From Burkholderia paludis (GTDB taxonomy: Bacteria; Pseudomonadota; Gammaproteobacteria; Burkholderiales; Burkholderiaceae): DNA of 64,000 nucleotides. The notes beneath the pieces were generated by a model, which saw only the letters and a list, made by a program, of their open reading frames with translations, was not told the origin of the DNA and did not search any database. Position 1 is the stretch's first letter; each line of letters opens with the position of its first letter. Position numbers and translations under genes: made by a program. Where the stretch lies: positions 165,096-229,095 of the forward strand of contig NZ_JPGL01000011.1 in the NCBI RefSeq assembly GCF_000732615.1, read 5' to 3'. This document shows, in pieces, positions 45,814 through 53,946 of the stretch.

Positions 45814-46286
45814 CCCGGCACAATCTTGCATCGCGAGGCCGGCGAGCGGCATGCATGGTGTGGCTGGCCGGGTGGTTGATGGCGGCGCCGGGGGCGAGGG
45901 CCGCCGAGTACGCCATACCGGCTGGCGGAGCGTGGCGGCAAGACACCGATCTGCCGGACCGGTCGCATGTCGTTCGCGCGGCTGCCGCCGTCGTACTGAC
46001 GCTTGCGGTCGGAACCGTCTGGTTCGTCTCGAGACAGCGCCGTGGCCGAACGGCAGGCCCTGGCTGGGCGCGCTTCACGTCGCGCATGACCCGCGCCGGT
46101 GGCGGGAGCGATGGTGTGGTCGTCAGGCAGTCGTTCAGGCTGGGCGGCGCGGCGACCCTGCACGTAGTGACCTGGGGCGAGCGCGAGTGGCTGATCGGTT
46201 GTTCGGCGGCCGGGTTGACGGTGGTTGCCGAGCAGCCCGTGCCGAGCGACGCCGGCGCAGTGCCTTCCGGGGAGGCGCAACGATGA
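45810..46286 (+). CDS. fliO: Flagellar gate assembly protein FliO
   Basis: 158 aa. It has an N-terminal hydrophobic segment (MVWLAGWLMAAPGARAAEY), then a membrane helix VVRAAAAVVLTLAVGTVWFV. The cytoplasmic FliO domain follows: VVRQSFRLGGAATLHVVTWGEREWLIGCSAAGLTVVAE. FliO helps FliP assemble. The position between fliN and fliP with ATGA overlaps on both sides supports the call. Confidence 0.85.
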   Translation: MTRHNLASRGRRAACMVWLAGWLMAAPGARAAEYAIPAGGAWRQDTDLPDRSHVVRAAAAVVLTLAVGTVWFVSRQRRGRTAGPGWARFTSRMTRAGGGSDGVVVRQSFRLGGAATLHVVTWGEREWLIGCSAAGLTVVAEQPVPSDAGAVPSGEAQR

Positions 46287-47119
46287 GAGTCGATTGCCTG
46301 TCGGTTGCGCGCGAGCTGGTGTTGACCCTGTTCGCTGTACTGATGCTTGTCTTGACCTGTTCGCCGGCTGCTCGGGCCGAATCGCAGCATGTAGGGCCTG
46401 CAGGGGCATGGAGCGCTATCGATGGAATGACCCGGCCGTCCGCTGCCGGCACAACGGGCACGCGCACCGGGACGCAGGCGCCGGCACCGGAGGCGACTGC
46501 CCAGCCGATTCGCATCGTGCTCGGCCTGACGATACTGGCAATCCTGCCGGCGCTGCTGATATGCACGACGTCGTTCCTGCGCATCATCATCGTGTTGTCG
46601 ATGTTGCGCCATGCGCTGGGCATGCAGGAAACGCCGCCGAACAGTGCGCTGATCGGGTTGGCGCTCTTCCTGACGTTGTTCACGATGTCGCCCGTGGTGC
46701 AGGAGGTCGACCGTGCCGCGTTCCAGCCGTTCATGCAGGGAACGTTGTCGATGGAGGACGCTTACAGGAAGGGCGTGACGCCCGTACGAGCGTACATGAT
46801 CCGTCAGACGCGCGAGCAGGATGTCGCCTTGATGATCGAGTTGTCGAAGGCGCCGCAGCCGTCCTCGATCGACGACGTCGGCAATGTGCAACTTGTGCCC
46901 GCGTACATGCTGTCTGAACTGCGCGCGGCATTCCAGATCGGATTCGTCATCTTTTTGCCGTTTGTGCTGATCGATCTCGTCGTAGCGTGCATCCTGATGG
47001 CTCTCGGCATGATGATGATGCCGCCGACGACGATCAGCCTGCCGCTCAAGATCCTGATGTTCGTGCTGATAGATGGCTGGAGCTTGCTGTTGAAGGCGCT
47101 CATCGGGTCATTTCACTGA
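46283..47119 (+). CDS. fliP: Flagellar export gate protein FliP
   Basis: 278 aa. Signal peptide (LTLFAVLMLVLTCSPAARA), a 40-residue linker, then the FliP core: LTILAILPALLICTTSFLRIIIVLSMLRHALGMQETPPN, then DLVVACILMALGMMMMPPTTISLPLKILMFVLIDGW. FliP forms the main part of the export gate. fliP at the far end of the operon from fliQ-fliR is an uncommon split. Confidence 0.95.
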   Translation: MRVDCLSVARELVLTLFAVLMLVLTCSPAARAESQHVGPAGAWSAIDGMTRPSAAGTTGTRTGTQAPAPEATAQPIRIVLGLTILAILPALLICTTSFLRIIIVLSMLRHALGMQETPPNSALIGLALFLTLFTMSPVVQEVDRAAFQPFMQGTLSMEDAYRKGVTPVRAYMIRQTREQDVALMIELSKAPQPSSIDDVGNVQLVPAYMLSELRAAFQIGFVIFLPFVLIDLVVACILMALGMMMMPPTTISLPLKILMFVLIDGWSLLLKALIGSFH

Positions 47120-47129
47120 GTCGGCCGGA

Positions 47130-47990
47130 ATGAGTTCGCGTGAATTTTCCCCGTACGGTGCGTCGGAACTCGGCGGCCTGGCCGCGAGGGCAGGTCGCGG
47201 TACGCCGCGAGCGTACGATCGGAACGAACTGGCGGTGGCGGAGTTGTGGCGACAGCATGTCGAGGCACGCGACGCCGGCGCCCGCGAAGCGCTGATCATG
47301 ATGCACCTGCCTTATGCGCGGGCGGTCGCCGCAGGGTTGTACGGCAAACATGTCAATCACGAGGCCGAGTTCGACGAGTACATGCAGTGGGCTACCCTCG
47401 GCCTCATCGAGGCGCTGGATCGTTACGATCCGGGGCGCGGCGCACAGTTCACGACGTATGCCTTCGTGCGGATACAGGGCGCTATTCGCGATGGCCTCGA
47501 GCATATCAGCGACAGGCAGGAGCAGTTGAGTCTGCATCGCAGGCTGATGGCCGAACGGGCAGCCGCGGTGGAGCGGAGCGTCGCAACGGAGCTCGGAACC
47601 GATGGCGAGGCGTTCGATCGGCTCGCGAGGGTTAGCGTGGGCTTGATGCTGACTTTCTTTCTCGACGGAACCGGCATGATTCATGACGAGGACGGCGCGT
47701 TGCCGGATGCCTGTTATGGCACGCTGGTGTTGAAGCAATCGCGCAAGCAGGTGCGGGAGCTGATCAGCTACCTCACGCCACGCGAACAGTCGGTGGTGAA
47801 GCTGCATTACCTTCAGGGGCTGACCTATAGCGAGATCGGAAGCGTGCTGAACATCACGCGGGGACGGATTTCGCAATTGCACGAGCAGGCCCTGACCCGG
47901 CTGAGACGGCTGTTCGCGGGGCGTGAGACGATTGCCGCGAATGCGCCGACGAGTCCGGATTCTTCCCCGGGTCCGGACAACCATGAATGA
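47130..47990 (+). CDS. fliA: Flagellar sigma factor FliA (sigma-28)
   Basis: 286 aa. Region 2 is visible in HLPYARAVAAGLYGKHVNHEAEFDEYMQWATLGLIEALDRYDPGRGAQFTTYAFVRIQGAIRDGL. Region 4 is LTPREQSVVKLHYLQGLTYSEIGSVLNITRGRISQLHEQAL. Sigma-28 normally transcribes filament, motor and chemotaxis genes after the hook is finished. Here no anti-sigma FlgM or filament gene lies nearby, so its targets may be elsewhere. It overlaps the next gene by 8 bp. Confidence 0.93.
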   Translation: MSSREFSPYGASELGGLAARAGRGTPRAYDRNELAVAELWRQHVEARDAGAREALIMMHLPYARAVAAGLYGKHVNHEAEFDEYMQWATLGLIEALDRYDPGRGAQFTTYAFVRIQGAIRDGLEHISDRQEQLSLHRRLMAERAAAVERSVATELGTDGEAFDRLARVSVGLMLTFFLDGTGMIHDEDGALPDACYGTLVLKQSRKQVRELISYLTPREQSVVKLHYLQGLTYSEIGSVLNITRGRISQLHEQALTRLRRLFAGRETIAANAPTSPDSSPGPDNHE

Positions 47991-49164
47991 CCTGACGACT
48001 GAAGAGGATCCTATGCTGCCTGACGTCGATGCGGAGCGACTGGAGCGGTTGATGTCCTACCTGTCCGACGATTCCGACAATGAATCGTTGCGACGCGACG
48101 CCTTTGATCTCGCATTGTCGTGTGGCCGCCGCGACGTGGCGGACGAGCAGCTTCGCTGGGCGTCGGCACATCATCCCTCCAGCGCGCCATGGCGGCATCG
48201 CCAGGCTCTGCTGGAGCTTGCCCGGGGGCAGTGGGCCGCGGCAGAGATGCTGCTGCGCGAATTGATCGACGAAGGATATTCGGCGCCGGCCGTTGTGTTC
48301 AATCTCGCAGTTGCACAGTTCCGGCAAGACAGGTTCGATGTGGCGGTCGAACGGACGCACCAACTTCTCGATCCGGCGGGGCCATTGTTTCGTGATGCGT
48401 TGCAGCTGACACTGGGGTGCATGCACCGGCAGCATCTGCTGGATGGCGCGATCGAACTGCTCGATCGCTTCGAATCGAACGATCCCGGCGCGGGAAGCCT
48501 CGGTGCAGGCAGCCTCATTGCTCTGGACCTGGGCGATCTGGGACGGGTCGAGCGATGGGCTGGTCGGGCGTTGGCGGTCGATCCCAACCAGCATGAGGCG
48601 CTGGTTGCGCTTGGCAGCCTGCTGGTGGCGCGTCGGCAGGTCGACGGTGCGCTGCACTGCCTCGGGCTGGCGGTGCAGCGTCATCCTGACGATGGCCGGA
48701 CGCTCTCCGCGTTGGGAATGGCGCAGTTGTTGACAGAAAATCTCGGCGCGGCGCGCGATACGTTCCTGCGGGCTGCACATTTCATGCCTGGCCATATCGG
48801 AACCTGGCACGGGCTCGCGTGGGCGTGCGTACTCCAGCAGGATCTGCAAGATGCGCGCAATGCATTCGAACGAGCGCTGGCGCTGAATCGCGGCTTCGGG
48901 GAGAGTCATGGCGGGCTTGCGGTCGTCGAGGCGCTGGCTGGGGAGCGCCACGCGGCACAAATGTCGGTGGAACGGGCGCTTCGTCTTGACCCGCTTTGCT
49001 TGTCAGCACGTTACGCCGAGGCGGTGTTGAACGGCGACGCCGGTGACCCGGAACGCTTTGCCAGACTGGCCCGACGCGTGCTGAGTGCGAGACGTGATGT
49101 CGAGGGGCGAGCGTTGTCGGATGTGGTTCTTGTACGCGAATCTGGTGGATCTTCGGCGCAGTGA
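47983..49164 (+). CDS. TPR-repeat protein
   Basis: 393 aa of tetratricopeptide-like helical repeats, clear from about residue 40: RRDVADEQLRWASAHHP, PWRHRQALLELARGQWAAAEMLLRELI, and later ALVALGSLLVARRQVDGALHCLGLAVQRHPDD, TWHGLAWACVLQQDLQDARNAFERALAL. No signal peptide. TPR proteins serve as scaffolds or export chaperones. Translational overlap with fliA indicates it belongs to the export operon. Start at 47983; a second Met at 48013 with GAAGAGGA upstream is possible. Confidence 0.85.
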   Translation: MNDLTTEEDPMLPDVDAERLERLMSYLSDDSDNESLRRDAFDLALSCGRRDVADEQLRWASAHHPSSAPWRHRQALLELARGQWAAAEMLLRELIDEGYSAPAVVFNLAVAQFRQDRFDVAVERTHQLLDPAGPLFRDALQLTLGCMHRQHLLDGAIELLDRFESNDPGAGSLGAGSLIALDLGDLGRVERWAGRALAVDPNQHEALVALGSLLVARRQVDGALHCLGLAVQRHPDDGRTLSALGMAQLLTENLGAARDTFLRAAHFMPGHIGTWHGLAWACVLQQDLQDARNAFERALALNRGFGESHGGLAVVEALAGERHAAQMSVERALRLDPLCLSARYAEAVLNGDAGDPERFARLARRVLSARRDVEGRALSDVVLVRESGGSSAQ

Positions 49165-49193
49165 CGAGCGAAGGGTGTAATTGAACGGGAGTC

Positions 49194-50711
49194 GTGGATC
49201 TACCGAACCATGGTCCGGAGCTCATCAGGATCGAAGTGGCCAGACAAGGTCTGAAATACGGCTGGCGATGCTTCGTCACCTGGACCGAAGAAACCATCGA
49301 CGCCAGACTCACCGATTTACTTGTCGGATACGACGTTAGATTTAAAAATAATTTAAAGCGAACGCTGATGAATTCTGACCTCGTTTCATTTCACTCCATC
49401 CTGTTGATGCACCCGGCCGATGCCGTGCTCAACAATCATCGCGCTTACTGCGCTCGCCATGGGTATATTCATACGGCGCACGCTATCGGCAGCCCGGGAA
49501 ACAGCGATCGCGTTCGCCTTCTGTACAAGTACAGTCTCGCCAGGAAAATAGTGGTAGAGGCTCCAGCCGAAAGCCTATTGATTATAGCTGACGAGTCGGC
49601 GGTGGTGTACGAGCCGCTTGCTGCCGACTGCGTGATCGGCGACGCACCGAGCTGGATTGCGCAATGTGCGATCCATAATCGTCCGGATGGATGTTTTTTC
49701 ATGCTTAGGGCAGGCCCGGCGGCATTGCAGTGGCTCGACAGGGTTCTCAATACGCTGCGCGACCACGATATTGATTCATGCGTGAGTCGCTGGAGTCATT
49801 TCGAGCTGGAGGGTATTCCAGCGACACCGTATGACCAATCTCTGGAGGGTGCTGAATGTTGTAGTCTCCTCTTTACCCCATTCGGTCACAATCTTCCTGA
49901 ACACTCGGCCTTCGTATTGTCTCTTAATCCCACGGTACACAAGAACGTCCATGATGATCGAGTCGCGAGCCGGTTTGTCGAGTATCTTAATTCGGTCCAG
50001 GCACGTGCCGGTCGTCTGTATGACGATATCGATTTAACACCGATTGTCGGAGAGTCTTTCGAAGTCGTAAATCCAGGCCGGCCGGTTGCGCTGATTACGA
50101 GCTACACGCCGAATATTGCAGCATATGCAGCTTTTTCAGAGCGCAATGTCTCAGCATACTGCCGACGTCATGATTATACGCACTACATTTACCGAGATAC
50201 ACCGGCACATTTGAACCGCAACATAACGGGAAACTGGAACAAGGCCGAATTGCTACTTCAGCATTTCGGTTCTCATGCATACGTGGGATGGATTGACGCA
50301 GATATACTGATTCATTCTCAACAACGTCCACTTCACGAAAGTGTATTTCAGCAGCCGTTCACGCTGGTGCGCGATATTGCAAATCATCGATTGAACAGCG
50401 GCTTCATGATTTTTTCTGATGCGCCGGAATGCCGGAAATTTCTTGAGCAGGTCCAGAACATCATTGATGCTGTTCCGGACAAGTTTGGTATCTACGCTTC
50501 AGGCGGAGATCAGGCGGCATTTGTGTCAACATGGGATTCATTTGGTGGGGAAATCGCGATCCCGCTTTCCGATTGCGTATCCTTGAACTCGCATCCATCT
50601 CTCTACGATGCGGATAGTTTCATGATTCATTATATGGGTTATCCGGAGCGATTTCGGGCAATAGTGATGCGGGCTGACTCGCTTGAGATCGATCGACGAA
50701 ATGCGTTGTAA
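49194..50711 (+). CDS. Two-lobed glycosyltransferase (GMA12/MNN10-like)
   Basis: 505 aa. The C-terminal half reads VALITSYTPNIAAYAAFSERNVSAYCRRHDY, then YVGWIDADILIHSQQ with a DxD-type metal/sugar-nucleotide motif (Asp368, Asp370), LNSGFMIFSDA and GGDQAAFVSTW. This matches galactosyl-transferase GMA12/MNN10-type folds. The N-terminal half has the same start pattern (VSFHSILLMHPADAVLNNHRAYCARHGY) but ADES in place of DxD, so it looks like an inactive duplicate. The GTG at 49194 gives the longest reading; ATG at 49368 is an alternative. Base composition is AT-richer than its neighbours. Probably modifies an axial or exported protein. Confidence 0.75.
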   Translation: MDLPNHGPELIRIEVARQGLKYGWRCFVTWTEETIDARLTDLLVGYDVRFKNNLKRTLMNSDLVSFHSILLMHPADAVLNNHRAYCARHGYIHTAHAIGSPGNSDRVRLLYKYSLARKIVVEAPAESLLIIADESAVVYEPLAADCVIGDAPSWIAQCAIHNRPDGCFFMLRAGPAALQWLDRVLNTLRDHDIDSCVSRWSHFELEGIPATPYDQSLEGAECCSLLFTPFGHNLPEHSAFVLSLNPTVHKNVHDDRVASRFVEYLNSVQARAGRLYDDIDLTPIVGESFEVVNPGRPVALITSYTPNIAAYAAFSERNVSAYCRRHDYTHYIYRDTPAHLNRNITGNWNKAELLLQHFGSHAYVGWIDADILIHSQQRPLHESVFQQPFTLVRDIANHRLNSGFMIFSDAPECRKFLEQVQNIIDAVPDKFGIYASGGDQAAFVSTWDSFGGEIAIPLSDCVSLNSHPSLYDADSFMIHYMGYPERFRAIVMRADSLEIDRRNAL

Positions 50712-50802
50712 GTCAATTTGATGACGTTGAATTTTTAGACATGATTGACTGTCAGGAAAAGCGAGGAAAATGGACCACTCTCGGTATTTCAATTAAAGTT
50801 CG

Positions 50803-51135
50803 ATTCAAGCCGCAAATCTTCGTCTGCACTATCTGACACAGTTGCTGCGTGAGCAGACGGGCTCGATTGTCCAGTACGGCATACTTCGCGGGTTTTCAAT
50901 CGGCATCGGCGACTGGGCGGAGGTCGGGGTCGGCAGGCTTCCTGCTTGGCACCTACGAAATCGCCGTCTGCGCCATTCTTGAGGCGCTTGGGTCTCCCCA
51001 AAAGACACGGGTTGATCTGGGAGCCGCCGACGGGAATTTTGGCATCGGGCTGGTCCGTAACACTGTCTTTGGTCGCAGCCTGTGTTTCGAAATGGACGAG
51101 AAGCGCCGCAGGATTATCGAGCACCGAGCTGCGGA
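50803..51135 (+). pseudogene. Methyltransferase-like gene fragment with a frameshift
   Basis: Two frames continue each other. First IQAANLRLHYLTQLLREQTG then SIVQYGILRGFSIGIGDWAE; after a break near 50935 LLGTYEIAVCAILEALGSPQ, then VDLGAADGNFGIGLVRNTVF and FEMDEKRRRIIEHRAAEMGL. VDLGAADGNFGIGLV is a SAM-binding glycine loop as in FkbM-type methyltransferases. The rest is lost where the converging lipoprotein gene ends. Probably a decayed relative of the FkbM gene at 51992. Confidence 0.65.
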
Positions 51136-51857
51136 GATGGGGCTGGCGGATCGGAGCGGTCGACGTCGATTGCGTGCGCAAAATAGCGGAGATTGGGGAA
51201 CTCGGATGCGGGGAACCCGCGTCGAGCTACTGCCGACGCATGGTTGTGAATCCCGGCGTGCGTTTCCAGCACGCCGCCTTCACGGATCTGCGCTGCGGTT
51301 CTCGTCGCCGAAGGGCGCACTACGGCGACATGCCCTTCGGCATGCCCGGCAGCGCTTTTCGGCCGGAAGTAGCCGAAGATCACCAGGTAACCCCGATTAG
51401 CCAGCGCTTGAGCCTGGGCCGGAGTGTCCACCCTGAACCACCCGGCCTCGCGGCCCGCGCGCGACTCGAAGAAATCCAGCTGTGTGTGCGACAGGAAGTT
51501 CTGACTGTCGCGCGGCGGGCGGGGCAAATAGATGCCGACGGCGTTGCCGACTGCTGCCGTGAAAAGCGAGCAGTGCGTATCGGGCCCGAGAACCGGCGAA
51601 GACGGATCGCCGACCGGTTCGCCTGTATCCCAGCGTACCTCGCGATTGGCCGGCCAGTGATGCTCGACGTCGAGCCTGTCCAGTGCGCGGAGCAACTGCT
51701 GCCCCTGAGCGGTCACAGGACCGCAACACGGACCGTCGCCAGCAATTGGAAGCGGTGCAATGGTCTGCAACGGTGAGTCGGTCGGCGTCATACATGCCGA
51801 CAGCGCAGCCACAACGGCAATCGTCGCGATCTTTGCGACCGGTTTCGCGGCTTTCAT
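51114..51857 (-). CDS. Lipoprotein with NlpC/P60- or CHAP-like peptidase domain
   Basis: 247 aa from the ATG at 51857. The lipoprotein signal is KIATIAVVAALSAC (Cys22). The mature part has Cys96 in PDTHCSLFTAAVGNAVG and His176 in AEGHVAVVRP, with ETHAGIHNHASAVARRGFP after it. A Cys at a helix N-terminus followed 80 residues later by GHxAVV is the pattern of NlpC/P60 and CHAP peptidoglycan amidases. An attractive role is opening peptidoglycan for the rod, as no FlgJ is present. An effector role is also possible. Last gene of the minus-strand run. Confidence 0.65.
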   Translation of the reverse strand: MKAAKPVAKIATIAVVAALSACMTPTDSPLQTIAPLPIAGDGPCCGPVTAQGQQLLRALDRLDVEHHWPANREVRWDTGEPVGDPSSPVLGPDTHCSLFTAAVGNAVGIYLPRPPRDSQNFLSHTQLDFFESRAGREAGWFRVDTPAQAQALANRGYLVIFGYFRPKSAAGHAEGHVAVVRPSATRTAAQIREGGVLETHAGIHNHASAVARRGFPASEFPNLRYFAHAIDVDRSDPPAPSPQLGAR

Positions 51858-51991
51858 CTGATATCGGGATGCGGTGGATGGAAGACCCGGCGCGCACGGT
51901 GTCGCGACAAGACGTGTCGTGAAGCTTCCGCGGGTGTGGGGATTCATGTCGTTGTCGGTAGGAATTCTTGTAGCAGTGGGCGCATGCCGCG

Positions 51992-52939
51992 CTATCGTGC
52001 GACGAGCGGGTAATCGCCTGAATTCCTGATTTCCTCGGCGTCGATGATTTTCATGTCCGAATCACGGGGAAAGCCGATCATGTTGAACGCCGAAATACCG
52101 GGGTACCGATTGTTGGTATTGCTGCGGAAGTTGTCAGGATTGAACAGTGGTGTGATATGCCACCAGAGCCGATAATCGAGTTCCCAAAGATACTCGATGA
52201 GTGCACGCGAATTGTCGGCACGGTCGTTCTCGATATAAATGGCTGGCCTGCTTCGCATGATCGTCTGGCGTGCGCCCGCCAAAACGTGAAGTTCGAAACC
52301 TTCGACGTCGATTTTCATGAGCTGAACCTCCTTCTTGCTCAGCATGTCGTCGAGACGAATACACGGGACTTCGACTCTCGTCGCTGAAACCCCGGGTTGC
52401 ATTGATACGGCCCCGAAATTCCCGGCGCGGTGATAGTCCGGGAGAGTGAATCCGAGTGTGCCGGGTTCCGATCCACACGCCATCGGCCAAGCGGTGACAT
52501 TGGAGATGGCATTCAGAGCCAGATTCGCACACAGATTCTGGAACACGAAAGGCTGCGGCTCCAGCGCTACGACGTCGGCGCCGACTGCTTTTGCCGCAGC
52601 AGCCAACGGAACGGTCTGGCTGCCGATGTTCGCGCCCACCTCCACGATCGTGCCGGGCCTCCTGATCAGTTGAAGCAGGAACTGCGTCTCCAGCTCCGAG
52701 TATTCGCCGTAGTCGATCAGCGCGTTGCCGATATAAATATCGTGCCGATTGACGAGCATGGGGCCGTGACGCGTTTCGACGAGTAGATAAGGTTCGGCTA
52801 GCTGAATGATCATTTCGTTGAATGTGTTTACAGGTAGCAGCGGATGGCGATATTCGTCTTGCCGCCAGTTTCGAATGTCCGATGGCAACCCGGATGCGCC
52901 TGTGTCAGGCCCGCTCGAATGCGTCGAGCAGCGTCGCAA
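51992..52939 (-). CDS. FkbM-family methyltransferase
   Basis: Up to 315 aa. SAM site is TIVEVGANIGSQTVPLAAAA, then ADVVALEPQPFVFQNLCANL, the FkbM-type VPCIRLDDML, and LMKIDVEGFELHVLAGARQTI. FkbM enzymes O-methylate sugars or small molecules, often beside flagellin glycosylation genes. The TTG start at 52939 overlaps the upstream gene by 35 bp; ATG at 52813 is an alternative. The nearby glycosyltransferase suggests that a methylated glycan decorates a product of this locus. Confidence 0.85.
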   Translation of the reverse strand: MRRCSTHSSGPDTGASGLPSDIRNWRQDEYRHPLLPVNTFNEMIIQLAEPYLLVETRHGPMLVNRHDIYIGNALIDYGEYSELETQFLLQLIRRPGTIVEVGANIGSQTVPLAAAAKAVGADVVALEPQPFVFQNLCANLALNAISNVTAWPMACGSEPGTLGFTLPDYHRAGNFGAVSMQPGVSATRVEVPCIRLDDMLSKKEVQLMKIDVEGFELHVLAGARQTIMRSRPAIYIENDRADNSRALIEYLWELDYRLWWHITPLFNPDNFRSNTNNRYPGISAFNMIGFPRDSDMKIIDAEEIRNSGDYPLVAR

Positions 52940-53336
52940 GAGAACGACCGCCAGACGTGTGCTCGAACAGGGCGTCTATGGCAGTATCCACGTCCGTTTG
53001 AAGTGAGGGTATCTGTTCAATGCTCGTGATGATTTGATCGATCAAGATCGGGAAGTTCGCATCGCTTCCCGCTTCTTCGCCAAGACGGCTGATCAGGCCG
53101 TATTCGATGTATAGCCGGAACGCTTGACGTCGCCTTTGCGGATGATCCGGGTCGATCGCCTGGATACGCTGGGCGAGGCGCGCCGCCAGCCCATCGCGCT
53201 TTTGCGCGCTGGCATCGCCAATTGATTCCTTGCGTGAACCCGAGGTAGCCGCGGTAGCGGTCTTTACTTGGCCGACCGGAGCGGACTGGCTCTGTATCGT
53301 CTGGAAGAGCCGGTCGAGCGGCGAGATGGGGCTCAT
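52905..53336 (-). CDS. Hypothetical 143-aa protein
   Basis: The first 45 residues are Ser/Thr/Gln-rich and likely flexible (SPISPLDRLFQTIQSQSAP). The rest is helical: RLAQRIQAIDPDHPQRRRQAF, then PILIDQIITSIEQIPSLQTD and a final GGRSLATLLDAFERA. A flexible start before a small helical body is common among type III substrates and chaperones, but I recognise no family. It starts 4 bp after the TPR gene. Confidence 0.65.
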   Translation of the reverse strand: MSPISPLDRLFQTIQSQSAPVGQVKTATAATSGSRKESIGDASAQKRDGLAARLAQRIQAIDPDHPQRRRQAFRLYIEYGLISRLGEEAGSDANFPILIDQIITSIEQIPSLQTDVDTAIDALFEHTSGGRSLATLLDAFERA

Positions 53337-53339
53337 TGT

Positions 53340-53924
53340 CTAGCGCTGTATGTATGACGCAATCAGAAGATGCGTCGATGGCTCCGGCTCGACAGGTGCA
53401 TCTCCTTGCGCCGGGCCGGATTCTTGGTCTGGTCGGTCGGCATCAGCACCGCCTGTGTCGAGCAGGGAGAGTTTCTCCAGCAGCGCGGCCATGTCCGCGT
53501 TCAGCGGCGCATTTTCGCGGCTAACCTGCAGGCCTTGCCGGATCCAGGCCTCGGCATCGACCCGGTCACCGTGCAGGATCGCGAGCATCGCTCGTGCGAA
53601 ACACGAGAGCGGATGCCGTGTCGTCAATAGCGGCGCCCACACTGAACGCGCCGCATCCGGGCGTCCGGTTGTCATATAGAGCAGGCCGAACTGGAAACGT
53701 GCGATGGCGAGGTGCGGTGCGAGCGAGAGGCAGGCCAGAAATTCAGCTTCGGCAGCTTGGACATCACCCATCGCGGCGAGATTCGCCGCGCGCAGATAGT
53801 GCGGCTCCGGCGCTTCCGGACGGAGTTCGGCGGCCGCGGTCAATAATGTCGACGCTTCCGACCATTGCGCATCCTGGCTTAGCGTCACGGCCTGTTCCAG
53901 CAGGGCATCAAATGGCATGTGCAT
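53340..53924 (-). CDS. TPR-repeat protein
   Basis: 194 aa with about four tetratricopeptide units: ALLEQAVTLSQDAQWSEASTLLTAAAELRP, PHYLRAANLAAMGDVQAAEAEFLACLSLAP, IARFQFGLLYMTTGRPDAARSVWAPLL. An acidic Pro-rich tail follows. Size and fold resemble SycD-type export chaperones, which hold translocators in type III systems. That is an analogy from fold and context only. No signal peptide. Confidence 0.8.
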   Translation of the reverse strand: MHMPFDALLEQAVTLSQDAQWSEASTLLTAAAELRPEAPEPHYLRAANLAAMGDVQAAEAEFLACLSLAPHLAIARFQFGLLYMTTGRPDAARSVWAPLLTTRHPLSCFARAMLAILHGDRVDAEAWIRQGLQVSRENAPLNADMAALLEKLSLLDTGGADADRPDQESGPAQGDAPVEPEPSTHLLIASYIQR

Positions 53925-53946
53925 GTCGAACGTCTCTCCGTATCAA

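Noticed and set aside
26756..47990. Injectisome (non-flagellar type III secretion) locus
   Set aside because: FlgB, FlgC, FlgF, FlgG, FlgH, FlgI, FlgD and FlgE are flagellar rod, ring and hook proteins, and no secretin or needle gene is present; only the C-ring adaptors look injectisome-like.
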